From the NCBI RefSeq assembly GCF_900129725.1, contig NZ_FQWQ01000004.1, forward strand, positions 737,026-801,025: 64,000 bases of DNA. Direction: 5' to 3'. The notes under the pieces were generated by a model that was not told the origin of the DNA, did no database searches, and saw nothing but the letters and a program-made list of their open reading frames with translations. This stretch comes from Chryseolinea serpens (GTDB lineage: Bacteria; Bacteroidota; Bacteroidia; Cytophagales; Cyclobacteriaceae). Shown one piece after another: positions 36,379 to 45,411 of the stretch. Positions within the stretch are counted from its first letter, which is position 1, and every line of letters starts with the position of its first letter. Made by a program: the position numbers and the translations under genes.

Positions 36379-37755
36379 ATGCTCGCGAAGAAATTTTACC
36401 TCGTATTCGTCCCCTTGATTCTATGCCAATGCGCATTCGCCCAACAAGAAGTCCTTGTACTGAAAGGCGGAACGATCATAGACGTCACAGACTTTGGCAA
36501 TTCAGAACGTGATATCCCTAACGCCACCGTGGTGATCGAAGGCGGCAGAATCAGAGCCGCCGGCAACGCCTCGTCGGTGAAGGTTCCAAAAGGCGCCAAG
36601 GTGATTAACGTCACCGGGAAATATATCGTCCCCGGGTTGATCGATTGCTTCGGCATCATCAACGACCAGGGCTATGCGAACGCCTACTTGTATATGGGGG
36701 TAACCACCGCCGTCATGACGGAGGATAACCGCCGCGGTAAAATTGACTGGGCGGTCAAACCTTCTCCCCGCAAAATCATGCTCGATGCTTATTGGGGTGC
36801 GAAATCCAGGCGGGTCAGCGTAGGAGGGGTAGAGAATGCTGGTTTTGAGGTTGTTCGGTCCTGGAGTACGGAAGAAATTGATCATGATATTGATTCCTTG
36901 GGGAGGGCTGGAGTGAAGGTGTTGCTCGTCCACTATGCGGTCGTGCCCGCGCAGCTTCCGGCCATCGTTGCGGCTTGTAAGCGAAACAAGATCGCGACGA
37001 TTGGCGAGTTGGGATTATCGTCCTACGGTGAAGCAGTTCAGGCGGGCATCCTGAGTTTTGTGCACACTTCGCGCTACTCGGCCGATATGTTACCCGACTC
37101 TCTACGGAAGGTCTACAGCACGTCTCCTTTCGGCCCGCCGGCAAGGGCTTATTACGAATATATCACCGGTCAAAAAGATCTAGCCGGCAACCCAAAACTG
37201 CAGGAGCTGTCGAAGTTGTATCGCGATCATCGCGTCGGGTTAATTCCTACCGCCGCTATGGTGGAATATCCTGAAATGGATTTTTCCACCAATCCCTGGC
37301 TGGAGCCGATCGCTTCCATCATCGATGAGCGGATGATCGAGTTCGAGCCGTTGGACAAGAGCACGGGGAAACCTAAAAATCCGTCGCCGGTTCGTCAGGG
37401 CGCTGTGCCCGCGCTTTTTGAGATCGACAAGGTTTTTACTAAGAATGGAGCGCGCTATCTTACGGGATCGGGTACCGATGCCTTTGGTACGCTACCCGGT
37501 ATTTCCCTTCATAACGAACTGGCAATGCTCTCGCACTATGGACTCACCAATCGCCAAGTCCTGGCCGCAGCCACCCACAATTTTTCCCTGCTATGGGATT
37601 GGACTTCGATCGGCAAAGTGGAGCAAGGAAGGGACGCCAACATCCTGGTGCTGGATCAAAATCCGGTGATGTCGCTGCAGCATCTGAAAGCGATTAGTAT
37701 TTTGATCGTTGAGGGGAACATCATCGACCGAAATAAATTGATGCAGAAGCCCTGA
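36379..37755 (+). CDS. Amidohydrolase-like secreted protein lacking the metal-binding HxH
   Basis: 458 aa with signal peptide (residues 1-21, ...AFAQ). Overall amidohydrolase-superfamily layout: LKGGTIIDV, GKYIVPGLID near residue 90, a GTDAFG segment with the catalytic Asp, LAMLSHYGLTNRQVLAAAT and the closing GKVEQGRDANILVLD. The expected PGLID-x-HxH is PGLIDCFGIIN, so both metal His are gone. The His after the barrel strand 5/6 is also not obvious. It may be a non-enzymatic or differently active member. The product resembles imidazolonepropionase-like hydrolases (PF01979). Confidence 0.75.
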   Translation: MLAKKFYLVFVPLILCQCAFAQQEVLVLKGGTIIDVTDFGNSERDIPNATVVIEGGRIRAAGNASSVKVPKGAKVINVTGKYIVPGLIDCFGIINDQGYANAYLYMGVTTAVMTEDNRRGKIDWAVKPSPRKIMLDAYWGAKSRRVSVGGVENAGFEVVRSWSTEEIDHDIDSLGRAGVKVLLVHYAVVPAQLPAIVAACKRNKIATIGELGLSSYGEAVQAGILSFVHTSRYSADMLPDSLRKVYSTSPFGPPARAYYEYITGQKDLAGNPKLQELSKLYRDHRVGLIPTAAMVEYPEMDFSTNPWLEPIASIIDERMIEFEPLDKSTGKPKNPSPVRQGAVPALFEIDKVFTKNGARYLTGSGTDAFGTLPGISLHNELAMLSHYGLTNRQVLAAATHNFSLLWDWTSIGKVEQGRDANILVLDQNPVMSLQHLKAISILIVEGNIIDRNKLMQKP

Positions 37756-37857
37756 ATAAGGCTTCTTTCATCAAGAGGTATGCAATAGCGACAGGTAGCG
37801 CCGAAGTTGTCGGCGTTTCATTCAAATTTAATAGCTTTGAAGCCTTCAAAAAAGCTG

Positions 37858-38235
37858 ATGCAAATCTTCCCGACTAATTTCCCGGACAAATACGCAGTTG
37901 AGGGACACACGGTCCAGTATTCCAACTTTATCGAAATAGTCCAGGGGGGTCCAGAGGTGGCCAACCTGATAATAGATGGAAAGATGCTCGGCGGAAAAGA
38001 AGATTACTTTGGAGGACCTCCCGTCTTCTTCAAGAATTATATGTTTGTACCGCTACTAAAAAAGTCTTTCTTAAGAAGATACTTCAAAATCTGCGTGATC
38101 AATCTAACCCATCCATCGATAGCTGAGATCGGGGACAAAGAAGTGCTGGTATTGTTAAGCAGAGTGGATGAGACTACCGTTTTCTTCTTCGAAGACTTGT
38201 CCAATACCAAGTTAAAAAGCATTCGGTGGAATTGA
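37858..38235 (+). CDS. Hypothetical protein
   Basis: 125 aa from ATG 37858; TTG at 37807 would add 17 residues and cannot be excluded. No signal peptide. Contains GPEVANLIIDGKML and a basic LLKKSFLRRYFKI segment. No family recognised; soluble, mixed alpha/beta by composition. It lies in the AT-richer patch. Confidence 0.5.
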   Translation: MQIFPTNFPDKYAVEGHTVQYSNFIEIVQGGPEVANLIIDGKMLGGKEDYFGGPPVFFKNYMFVPLLKKSFLRRYFKICVINLTHPSIAEIGDKEVLVLLSRVDETTVFFFEDLSNTKLKSIRWN

Positions 38236-38399
38236 ACGAAGGGGCAAAGGACCGTTCTCCGTTCTCTTTTCGATTATGCTTATTGGGGCGGACGCTTCTC
38301 GAACGCAACAGCATTTCAATGCCATCAACGAAATATCGTCGTCGCCAACGAAATGTCGTCTTAGTCTGCGCCTTTTCTACTAACCTCGCACTTGCCGAA

Positions 38400-38558
38400 T
38401 CATCGCACAGCCTCCCGGAATATTATCCAGAGAAAAAAAACAGTAACGGTAAAAGTGATCAATAAGCTAAACCCTGGATTGCGGGTAAATTCGTTGAAGG
38501 TGATGAATACGCCGTAAGCAAGAATGGGAGTAAATAGGAGTTTAACCCTCTTCTTCAT
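38400..38558 (-). CDS. Possible small two-helix membrane protein
   Basis: 52 aa from the ATG at 38558, preceded by AGG at a suitable distance. Two hydrophobic stretches (about residues 6-18 and 30-46, SLLITFTVTVFFLWII) with a basic start KKRVK. No family recognised. The rest of the 508-base gap 38236-38743 holds a terminator but no convincing gene. Confidence 0.4.
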   Translation of the reverse strand: MKKRVKLLFTPILAYGVFITFNEFTRNPGFSLLITFTVTVFFLWIIFREAVR

Positions 38559-38675
38559 TTGACCTAGGATTAGGATGTAGTTGAGGGACATTGATTGAAC
38601 GTGCGTTCCGCAAAACAGGTTGCAAGAACAACGATAGGGATAGAGCGCTGAAGCTAACGGGAGCCCTAAATAAAA

Positions 38676-38701
38676 AAGCCGCCTCAAATTTGAGACGGCT
38701 T
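38676..38701 (-). terminator. Terminator of the moeB-like gene
   Basis: AAGCCG.CTCAAA / TTTGAG.CGGCTT with one mismatch; the plus-strand A-run 38672-38677 gives the U-run on the minus strand. It lies 43 bases beyond the stop. Confidence 0.82.
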
Positions 38702-38743
38702 CGATGTCATAACACCTTGAAATCCGGTGTCACATGGCGCTCC

Positions 38744-39901
38744 TCAAGAAACGTGCATCTCCGGATCGATCTCCCTCGCCCAGGCGAGGATACCGCCCTT
38801 CAGGTTGTAAAGATTTTCAAACTTGTGGTTCTTCTCCAGCCACTGCACCATGTTGCCGCTGCGTGCGCCGCTCCGGCAGTGGATCACCACTTGTTTGTCG
38901 CGCGAGATCTTGTCCACGCTCGACGGGATGTCGCCTTGGGGAATGAGTTCGCCGTCCAGGTTGGCGGCTTCGTATTCGTGCGGCTCGCGGACGTCGATCA
39001 GTTGAAAGTCGGCGCCGGAGTCCATGAGTTGTTTCAATTCTTGTACGGTAATCTCCTTCATAATTTCACGTTCGTTAAAAGTCAAAGATTTATTTTTATG
39101 CTGATTTAAACCACAAAAATCTTCATAATCTATCAAGGCTGTGATGCTGTAGCGATCGCGCTGCGGGTGATAGCGGATGGTCGTGATATTCATGCTCAGC
39201 GCATCCAGGATCGCCAGCTTTTCGGCCAGCGGTTCGCCCAGCCCGGTAATGATCTTGATGGCCTCGGTGGCCTGCATGGCGCCCACCATGCCGGGTAAAA
39301 TGCCCAGCACGCCGGCCTCCTCGCAATTCGGAACGGCCGACGGATCGGGCGGCTCGGGGAAAAGGTCGCGATAATTGGCGCTGCGCTGACCGTCTTCCTG
39401 TTGAAGATTAAAAACAGAAACATGGCCCTCGAAGCGAAGAATGGAGCCGTACACCAGCGGCTTGCCGAGCAGCACGCAGGCATCGTTCAGCAAATAACGC
39501 GTGGGAAAATTGTCGGTGCCGTCGATCACCACATCATAGTCTTTCAACACATTGAGTGCATTGGCGGACGTGAGGGTGGTCGGGTAGGGGTGGAGGGCGA
39601 TCCCGGGGTTGAGGCGCGAGAGTCGGGCGCGGGCCATTTCGGCTTTGTTGTGGCCGATGTCGTCGACGGTGAAGAGGATTTGACGTTGCAGGTTGGAGAG
39701 GTCCACCGTGTCGCCGTCGGCGATGCCCAGCGTGCCGATGCCGGCGGCGGCCAGGTAGAAGAGGGCAGGGGAGCCCAGGCCGCCGGCGCCTACCACCAAA
39801 ACTTTGGCTTGCTTCAGCTTGAGTTGGTTCTCCAGGCCAAATTCCCGGAGTGCGAGGTGGCGGCTGTAACGTATGTTTTCTTCGCGGGTCAGTGTGGTCA
39901 T
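38744..39901 (-). CDS. moeB: MoeB/ThiF-type adenylyltransferase fused to a rhodanese domain
   Basis: 385 aa from ATG 39901 (MTTLTREENIRYSRHL). Residues about 1-260 are the E1-like ThiF/MoeB domain: nucleotide loop GAGGLGSP, DGDTVDLSNLQRQ, DGTDNFPTRY. It activates the C-terminus of a sulfur carrier (MoaD/ThiS-like). Residues about 285-385 are a rhodanese with the active-site Cys in HCRSGARSG, supplying persulfide sulfur. The paired CxxC zinc sites of E. coli MoeB are not conserved (YRDLFP; single Cys in DFCG). The fused E1-rhodanese layout resembles MoeZ/Uba4. Confidence 0.9.
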   Translation of the reverse strand: MTTLTREENIRYSRHLALREFGLENQLKLKQAKVLVVGAGGLGSPALFYLAAAGIGTLGIADGDTVDLSNLQRQILFTVDDIGHNKAEMARARLSRLNPGIALHPYPTTLTSANALNVLKDYDVVIDGTDNFPTRYLLNDACVLLGKPLVYGSILRFEGHVSVFNLQQEDGQRSANYRDLFPEPPDPSAVPNCEEAGVLGILPGMVGAMQATEAIKIITGLGEPLAEKLAILDALSMNITTIRYHPQRDRYSITALIDYEDFCGLNQHKNKSLTFNEREIMKEITVQELKQLMDSGADFQLIDVREPHEYEAANLDGELIPQGDIPSSVDKISRDKQVVIHCRSGARSGNMVQWLEKNHKFENLYNLKGGILAWAREIDPEMHVS

Positions 39902-39963
39902 AGCGGTGCTGCCAAATATAAGCGGAATTCCAGTGTTATAAGTTCCGCCTGTGGAGATGTTTA

Positions 39964-40043
39964 AACCGCAAAGACGCAAAGGTGCAAAGTTTGGCGCAAA
40001 GCTTTCTTTTGCATTGACTTTGCGCCTTTGCGTCTCTGCGGTT
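39964..40043. repeat. Long inverted repeat of GCAAAGACGCAAAGG type
   Basis: Arms 39964-39990 and 40017-40043, 27 bases each with two mismatches, both tolerable as G-U pairs; loop about 26 bases. The same kind of repeat is scattered through many Bacteroidota genomes (from memory). It accounts for the first half of the 322-base gap 39902-40223; nothing else is recognised there. Confidence 0.85.
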
Positions 40044-40223
40044 CAAAATGATTTTTTCCTGTGTACCCACACCCCGCTTTGAACCGACTGTGGAGATTTA
40101 ATCACACTCTTTTTTAAACCACCCACCGCAAAACAAACCCAATCCACATTTCTGGAGTGGCACAGTTTTTACACTTATCGCGAAGGAGTAAACAAAAATT
40201 CCCAACCCTTAAATCACACGGTC

Positions 40224-40655
40224 ATGAAAAATGAAAATTTGGACGTAGACAATCTTACCGGCCGCAACCACGAAGGCGCGCACGCCAACACGCCTGTCAG
40301 GCTGCTCACGGCGTCGTCGGTCATGAAAGACACCATCATCGGTCCCACGGGCGAGAAGCTGGGCTATATTAAAGACATCATGCTGAACCTCGAAAGCGGC
40401 ACCATCGAATACATCGTCATGGAAAGCGGTGGCTTCCTCGGCCTCGGCGGAAAATTCTTTGCCCTTCCCTTCCGGGTGCTTCGTCTCAACGCCGAAGAGC
40501 ACGCTTTTGTGCTGGACCTCGACAAAGACATCCTGAAAGAAGCCCCGGGCTTCGACAAAGATCATTGGCCGGGCACAAACGCCCACGATTTTGATACCGC
40601 CAACACCTATTGGGGTGGTTTCATGGGTCCCAACACGGGCTCGGAACCGTATTGA
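40224..40655 (+). CDS. PRC-barrel domain protein
   Basis: 143 aa, cytosolic. The PRC-barrel spans about residues 24-110: LLTASSVMKDTIIGPTGEKLG..KDIMLNLESGTIEYIVM in consecutive strands, then FFALPFRVL. The C-terminal 30 residues are Gly/Asn/Asp-rich. PRC-barrels occur in RNA-processing and photosynthetic-reaction-centre proteins and as stress-inducible stand-alone proteins. Ends in a strong terminator. Confidence 0.85.
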   Translation: MKNENLDVDNLTGRNHEGAHANTPVRLLTASSVMKDTIIGPTGEKLGYIKDIMLNLESGTIEYIVMESGGFLGLGGKFFALPFRVLRLNAEEHAFVLDLDKDILKEAPGFDKDHWPGTNAHDFDTANTYWGGFMGPNTGSEPY

Positions 40656-40677
40656 TCAAACGATCTTACAAAAAAAT

Positions 40678-40708
40678 AAAAAGCGTGTGCCGAGGGCACA
40701 TGCTTTTT
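40678..40708 (+). terminator. Terminator of the PRC-barrel gene
   Basis: Fourteen-base stem 40678-40691 / 40695-40708 (AGCGTGTGCC / GGCACATGCT, one G-U) with GAG loop and T-run. Confidence 0.85.
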
Positions 40709-40736
40709 TTTGTGTTCATATTCTAAACAGGTGCCG

Positions 40737-42047
40737 TCAGTGGTTTTTTGTCAGAACTAAATTACAATAGCTCAGCAGGGCGGCAAGGTCGCTTTGATTT
40801 TTGTAGTCGATGGTATTGTTGTGGAGATAGGCCGACAGCTCTTTTTTATGGGTGCGGAACAGGCGCAAGGCGGCATCTTTTGTAGCGGGATACGCGTTGC
40901 CGCTGCCATCGATAAAGTAGTAGGTCACATTTTTCTTGTAGATGCGGTCGCCCAACTGCGGTTTGGGATAGGCAATGGTTCCGGCAGCCGAAAGTTGTTC
41001 CCGTTCAAGGTCGCGGTTCATCAATCTTAGCGTTTCCAAAACGCCCAGTGAAACCGGACCACGCATCAATACCTCGAGATACTGGCCCCTGACCGGCTCG
41101 CGATGGTAGAGTACACTATCGAGTTGCACGGCCCGAATATTGCCGGCCTCGTCCACCGAAAGCGTGTCGTTTCCCGGGCCGATCCACATCATTTTGCGGG
41201 TGAAACGATTGTAGTTGAGGGCGGCCACGCTACGAGGCGAAACGTTGTCGGCATACGATATGCGGCCTTCTACGAAATTCGTAAAACGATAAACGCCTTT
41301 GCGCCAAGGAAGCTGCGACAAGTTTTTTCCGTTTGGCCAGAAAAACAATTCGCTGGTATCGTATAGTGGTCTCGTCGCTTTCGCGTTGCAGAAGTCGACC
41401 AACAGGAGGAGGTCCTTCTCCTGCTTGAAGTTGATCCGATGATCGTCTATAAAAGTTTTGATGGCCTCCTTGTGCGCCGGAAACAATTTTGACATCGTTG
41501 GAGGAAATGCCGGGTACACGGTATTGTCGCGACCGATAAAAAAGTATTCGACGTCCTTCTTGTATTCCCGTACGTAATCGGCGCGCTCGCCTCGAAAGTC
41601 GTACACGGAAACGCGCCGGGAGGTCGATACCAGCACGAAATTATGCTTTGCTCCCAAAGCCACGGGACCCGCGCTCAACACTTCGATATAGCCCAGGCGG
41701 TCATCGTGAAGAAAATCAACGTCGCCCAGCGTAATCATCCGGATCGTTCTGGTTTCAGGGCCGTACTGCAATTGCAGCGTGTCGCCCTTTTCGTCGACGA
41801 GGAACATGTGTTCGAAGTAGGCGTTGTAATTCATACACACGCTCGCCGGATGAATGAATTTGTTGGAATAGGTGACCACGGCGGATTGGAATTGCGAAAA
41901 GCGATATACGCTATCCCGCCAGGGCATCCGGTTCACATCTTTTCCGGATCCCAATTTGAAAAGTTGTCCGGGTTGGCCCAGGGCGCGATCGTTTGGACAA
42001 AAAAGGAATAGCGAGAGCGCGAAACTCAAGCAAGCTGAAGTTTTCAT
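40737..42047 (-). CDS. Secreted protein of unknown function, tandem paralogue A
   Basis: 436 aa with signal peptide (residues 1-24, ...RALGQ). Composed of two internally repeated units of about 200 residues: one starting MPWRDSVYRF...YNAYFEHM and one starting LPWRKGVYRF...YNRFTRKM, each ending in a helical L...YC(N) segment (e.g. KDLLLLVDFCN and SDLAALLSYCN). No recognised family or catalytic motif. About 45 % similar by eye to the next gene. The 70-base gap between the two suggests one transcript. Confidence 0.75.
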   Translation of the reverse strand: MKTSACLSFALSLFLFCPNDRALGQPGQLFKLGSGKDVNRMPWRDSVYRFSQFQSAVVTYSNKFIHPASVCMNYNAYFEHMFLVDEKGDTLQLQYGPETRTIRMITLGDVDFLHDDRLGYIEVLSAGPVALGAKHNFVLVSTSRRVSVYDFRGERADYVREYKKDVEYFFIGRDNTVYPAFPPTMSKLFPAHKEAIKTFIDDHRINFKQEKDLLLLVDFCNAKATRPLYDTSELFFWPNGKNLSQLPWRKGVYRFTNFVEGRISYADNVSPRSVAALNYNRFTRKMMWIGPGNDTLSVDEAGNIRAVQLDSVLYHREPVRGQYLEVLMRGPVSLGVLETLRLMNRDLEREQLSAAGTIAYPKPQLGDRIYKKNVTYYFIDGSGNAYPATKDAALRLFRTHKKELSAYLHNNTIDYKNQSDLAALLSYCNLVLTKNH

Positions 42048-42117
42048 GGTAACGAGAAAAGTGCAAAAGAAAGTTAAGAAAACAGGGATGCATTTTCAAT
42101 ACTGATTTTCCCTGCCC

Positions 42118-43434
42118 TCAATTCTTTTTCGCCGGAAGCTGGTGGCAGTAACTTAACAGCGCGCGCAGATCGTTTTCATTTTTGAAATCCACATCGTTTG
42201 CTTTGAGATAGTCCTCGATTTTGTTCCGGTAAGGATAAAATGAACGGATCACAGCGTCCTTCGATGCGGGATAGACCCGGGCATCTTTGTCGATAAAATA
42301 ATAGGTGATCTCTTTTCTGTACAGACGATCGCCTGGCTTCAACACAAAGTATGGCGCGTGCGCCGACCCTGCCCTGGCCTCGGCCGACAGTTCGTCGTTG
42401 ATCATCTTCAGCCGGCGCTGTGCTCCCAGCGACAAAGGCCCCTGCATCAGCACCTCGACATAGCCCTTCGCGGCGTCGTGGTAGTACAAGATGTCGTCGA
42501 GGAACAGCGAACGGATCTCTTGTTGATTTTTCACGGTGGAGGTATCGCCTTTTTGACTGATCGATTCCATCTCGCCGGTCAGCAGATTGTAGTTGAGTTG
42601 ATCCACCGACACCACCGTCCTTTGGCTGCTGTAGGTGATTCGTCCTTCCATAAAGCTTGGAAACCGTCGCAAGCTGTCGCGCCACCAGAGCGTGGTAGCG
42701 GGCTGGCGTGCTTTCCAAAGCAGCAGGTGTGTTGTGTCGTAAGGGTTAGAGGCAACTTTGCTGTTGCAGAATTCCAAGAGCGTCAACAAATCTGCTTTAT
42801 TTCGAAAATCCAGGTCGCGTGTTTTGACCAGTGTTTTGATGTCTTCTTTGTAATTGGGAAAGAGTTTGTTGAGCGAAAGGAGGGTGGCCTTGTGCGCGGT
42901 GTTGTTGAGGTCGATAAAATAATAAGCTTCTCCTTTTTTATACACACGGGTATAGTCAATGCGCGCGCCTCTGAAGTCGGTGCTGGTCCTGATCAACGGG
43001 GGTTTGTTTAAGCCCATGTCTTCACCCAGAAAGATAAAATTGTGTTTTACACCCAAGGCCACAGGCGTACGGGTGACCACTTCGACATAGCCTTGTTGCG
43101 GGTCGTTGATAAAATTCACGTCGCCGATGGTCACCATTTTGACGAGGCTATAGTCTTTCACTTGCAAGGTGTCACCCTTCTGATTGACGAGGTACATGTG
43201 CTCGAAGTACGCGTTGTAGTTGAGCATGACCTGTTGATCGGGGGTGAAGTTGTTATCGAACGTGATCTTGCCGGGAAGAAAATGGGGGAACCGGTAAACG
43301 CTGTCGCGCCACGGCATTTGGTTTACTTCTTTTCGCAGCTCAAGTTTATAGACTGGGTCCTCTTGTCCTTGCGCATGGAAAGGAAACAGCGGCAATAGAA
43401 GGGCGAAACAAAACAACGCTTTCATAACTTTCAC
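42118..43434 (-). CDS. Secreted protein of unknown function, tandem paralogue B
   Basis: 438 aa with signal peptide (residues 1-23, ...FHAQG). Same two-unit design as the downstream paralogue: MPWRDSVYRFPHF...LNYNAYFEHMYLV and LWWRDSLRRFPSF...LNYNLLTGEME, each followed by KKG(E/I)xYYFID and a helical end with FCN or SYCH. Probably periplasmic or surface located. Transcribed first of the pair. Confidence 0.75.
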   Translation of the reverse strand: MKVMKALFCFALLLPLFPFHAQGQEDPVYKLELRKEVNQMPWRDSVYRFPHFLPGKITFDNNFTPDQQVMLNYNAYFEHMYLVNQKGDTLQVKDYSLVKMVTIGDVNFINDPQQGYVEVVTRTPVALGVKHNFIFLGEDMGLNKPPLIRTSTDFRGARIDYTRVYKKGEAYYFIDLNNTAHKATLLSLNKLFPNYKEDIKTLVKTRDLDFRNKADLLTLLEFCNSKVASNPYDTTHLLLWKARQPATTLWWRDSLRRFPSFMEGRITYSSQRTVVSVDQLNYNLLTGEMESISQKGDTSTVKNQQEIRSLFLDDILYYHDAAKGYVEVLMQGPLSLGAQRRLKMINDELSAEARAGSAHAPYFVLKPGDRLYRKEITYYFIDKDARVYPASKDAVIRSFYPYRNKIEDYLKANDVDFKNENDLRALLSYCHQLPAKKN

Positions 43435-43667
43435 GAACGGCGATGATGTACATTAAATATACACATTGTAAGGACGCCGCAAGTCTGTTGTGCGCATAAC
43501 GGATTGTAGTGATGGGACGCTTCCGGGAGCCGTAGCGTGGAGCAAGAAAGTGTTGTCAAAACAAGGGTAATCTGAAAAATATGGCCGTTTTGGCAATTGG
43601 AGAGCGGTTTTTTGTATCTTGACCGCAGTTTGGAAAAGCAATTTTCAACTTATTGATTTAGAGCCAG

Positions 43668-44408
43668 ATGAAGATTTTAGTTTGCATTACGCACGTTCCG
43701 GATACGACATCAAAAATCAATTTTACGGACAACAATACGAAGTTTGACACCACAGGAGTTCAGTTTATAATAGGTCCTTACGATGATTATGCTTTGGCGC
43801 GCGCCATCGAATTGAAAGACGCCATCGCCGGCACCACGGTAACGGTGCTGAACGTCGGCCCCGCCGACACCGAGCCCACGTTGCGCAAGGGTCTGGCCAT
43901 CGGCGCCGACGATGCCATCCGCGTGAACGCCGAACCTACCGACTCATTTTTTGTGGCCAGCCAGATCGCGGCCATTGCAAAAGAAACACCCTACGATCTC
44001 ATCCTCATGGGAAGAGAATCGATCGACTATAACAGCGGCGTTGTGCACGGCATCGTGGCCGAGTTGCTGGGCATCCCCTCCATCTCACCCGTCATGAAGC
44101 TGGACCTGGATGGTACCAAGGCCAAGCTGGCCCGCGAAATTGAAGGAGGCAAAGAATATCTGGAAGTGTCGTTGCCGTTTGTGGCTGGATGCCAGGAGCC
44201 CATTGCCGAGTGGAAGATCCCCAACATGCGCGGCATCATGTCGGCCCGGACCAAGCCGTTAAAAGTGGTCGAACCCAAGGCCGTCGACAGCGGCGTGAAG
44301 CTTCAGAAATTCGAATTGCCACCCCCCAAAGGATCCGTGAAAATGATCCCTGCCGACAACGTGCCGGAGTTGGTCAATCTGTTGAAGAACGAAGCCAAGG
44401 TGTTGTAA
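43668..44408 (+). CDS. etfB: Electron transfer flavoprotein beta subunit
   Basis: 246 aa, EtfB/FixA family: ILVCITHVPDTTSKI at the N-terminus, GLAIGADDAIRV, and the AMP-binding loop region LMGRESIDYNSGVVHGIVAELLG. With EtfA it carries electrons from acyl-CoA dehydrogenases to the quinone pool via ETF-QO. ATG at 43668; etfA starts 49 bases downstream. Confidence 0.95.
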   Translation: MKILVCITHVPDTTSKINFTDNNTKFDTTGVQFIIGPYDDYALARAIELKDAIAGTTVTVLNVGPADTEPTLRKGLAIGADDAIRVNAEPTDSFFVASQIAAIAKETPYDLILMGRESIDYNSGVVHGIVAELLGIPSISPVMKLDLDGTKAKLAREIEGGKEYLEVSLPFVAGCQEPIAEWKIPNMRGIMSARTKPLKVVEPKAVDSGVKLQKFELPPPKGSVKMIPADNVPELVNLLKNEAKVL

Positions 44409-44457
44409 TCCCGATTCATCGTTTTAATTCCATAAATTTTCTAACCTAAATTCTTGT

Positions 44458-45411
44458 ATGGCGATACTCGTTTTTGTCGAGAGTGCAGAAGGAAAGATCA
44501 AAAAGACTTCCATTGAAGCGGTAGCCTATGCGCATGCGCTGGGAGGGCCCGTCACGGCCATCGCCCTCGGTGCGGTGGAAAAAGCCGAACTGGAAGCCCT
44601 GGGAAAATATGGCGCGCAAAAAGTGTTGCACGTCGCAGATGAAAGACTGAGCCAGGGCATCATCCAAGCCTACGCCACCGTGTTGGAGAAAGCCCTCCAG
44701 GACGAAAGTGCAGACCTCCTGGTGTTGGCCAATTCGTCGCTGGGAACACCCGTCGCCGCCCGCGTGGCCACCAAGATCGGCGCCAGCCTGGCGTCAAATG
44801 TGGTGGAACTCCCTAAGACCGACGGCGGTTTTGTGGTGAAACGCAGTATCTACACCGGGAAAGCCTTTGCTTGGGTGGAGTTAAAAAATCAAAAGAAAGT
44901 GATCGCCCTGCGCAAGAATGCAGCCGACATAAAAGAAGTAGGGAGCCCGGCACAGGTAACGCCCTATAGCGTGACCCTGGGCGACGCCGACTTTGCCACA
45001 AAGATCACCTCCTCCGAAAAGGCCACCGGCGAAGTATTGCTCCCGGAAGCCAACATCGTGGTCTCGGGTGGTCGCGGCATGAAGGGGCCCGAACATTGGG
45101 GCATTCTCGAAGAACTGGCCAAAACCCTGCACGCCGCCACCGGCTGCAGCAAGCCCGTGTCCGACATGGGATGGCGGCCGCACCACGAGCACGTGGGCCA
45201 GACCGGCGTGAAAGTTGCGCCGCAGCTCTATATTGCCGTGGGCATTTCGGGAGCCATCCAGCATTTGGCGGGGGTAAACTCTTCGAAGTACATCGTGGTT
45301 ATAAACAAAGACCCGGAAGCACCATTTTTTAAGGCCGCCGATTATGGTATTGTTGGCGATGCTTTCGAAATAATTCCTAAATTGACTGAGGCGATCAAAG
45401 CTGCGAAGTAA
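44458..45411 (+). CDS. etfA: Electron transfer flavoprotein alpha subunit
   Basis: 317 aa, EtfA/FixB family. The FAD-binding C-terminal half shows [34 protein letters not shown] and [17 protein letters not shown]. It binds FAD and pairs with EtfB. Its TAA stop (45409-45411) is followed directly by the GTG start of the next gene. Confidence 0.96.
   Translation: MAILVFVESAEGKIKKTSIEAVAYAHALGGPVTAIALGAVEKAELEALGKYGAQKVLHVADERLSQGIIQAYATVLEKALQDESADLLVLANSSLGTPVAARVATKIGASLASNVVELPKTDGGFVVKRSIYTGKAFAWVELKNQKKVIALRKNAADIKEVGSPAQVTPYSVTLGDADFATKITSSEKATGEVLLPEANIVVSGGRGMKGPEHWGILEELAKTLHAATGCSKPVSDMGWRPHHEHVGQTGVKVAPQLYIAVGISGAIQHLAGVNSSKYIVVINKDPEAPFFKAADYGIVGDAFEIIPKLTEAIKAAK

Noticed and set aside
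38226..38465. 79-codon frame in the gap before moeB
   Set aside because: Overlaps the preceding gene and the opposite small membrane ORF, with no domain or composition signal.
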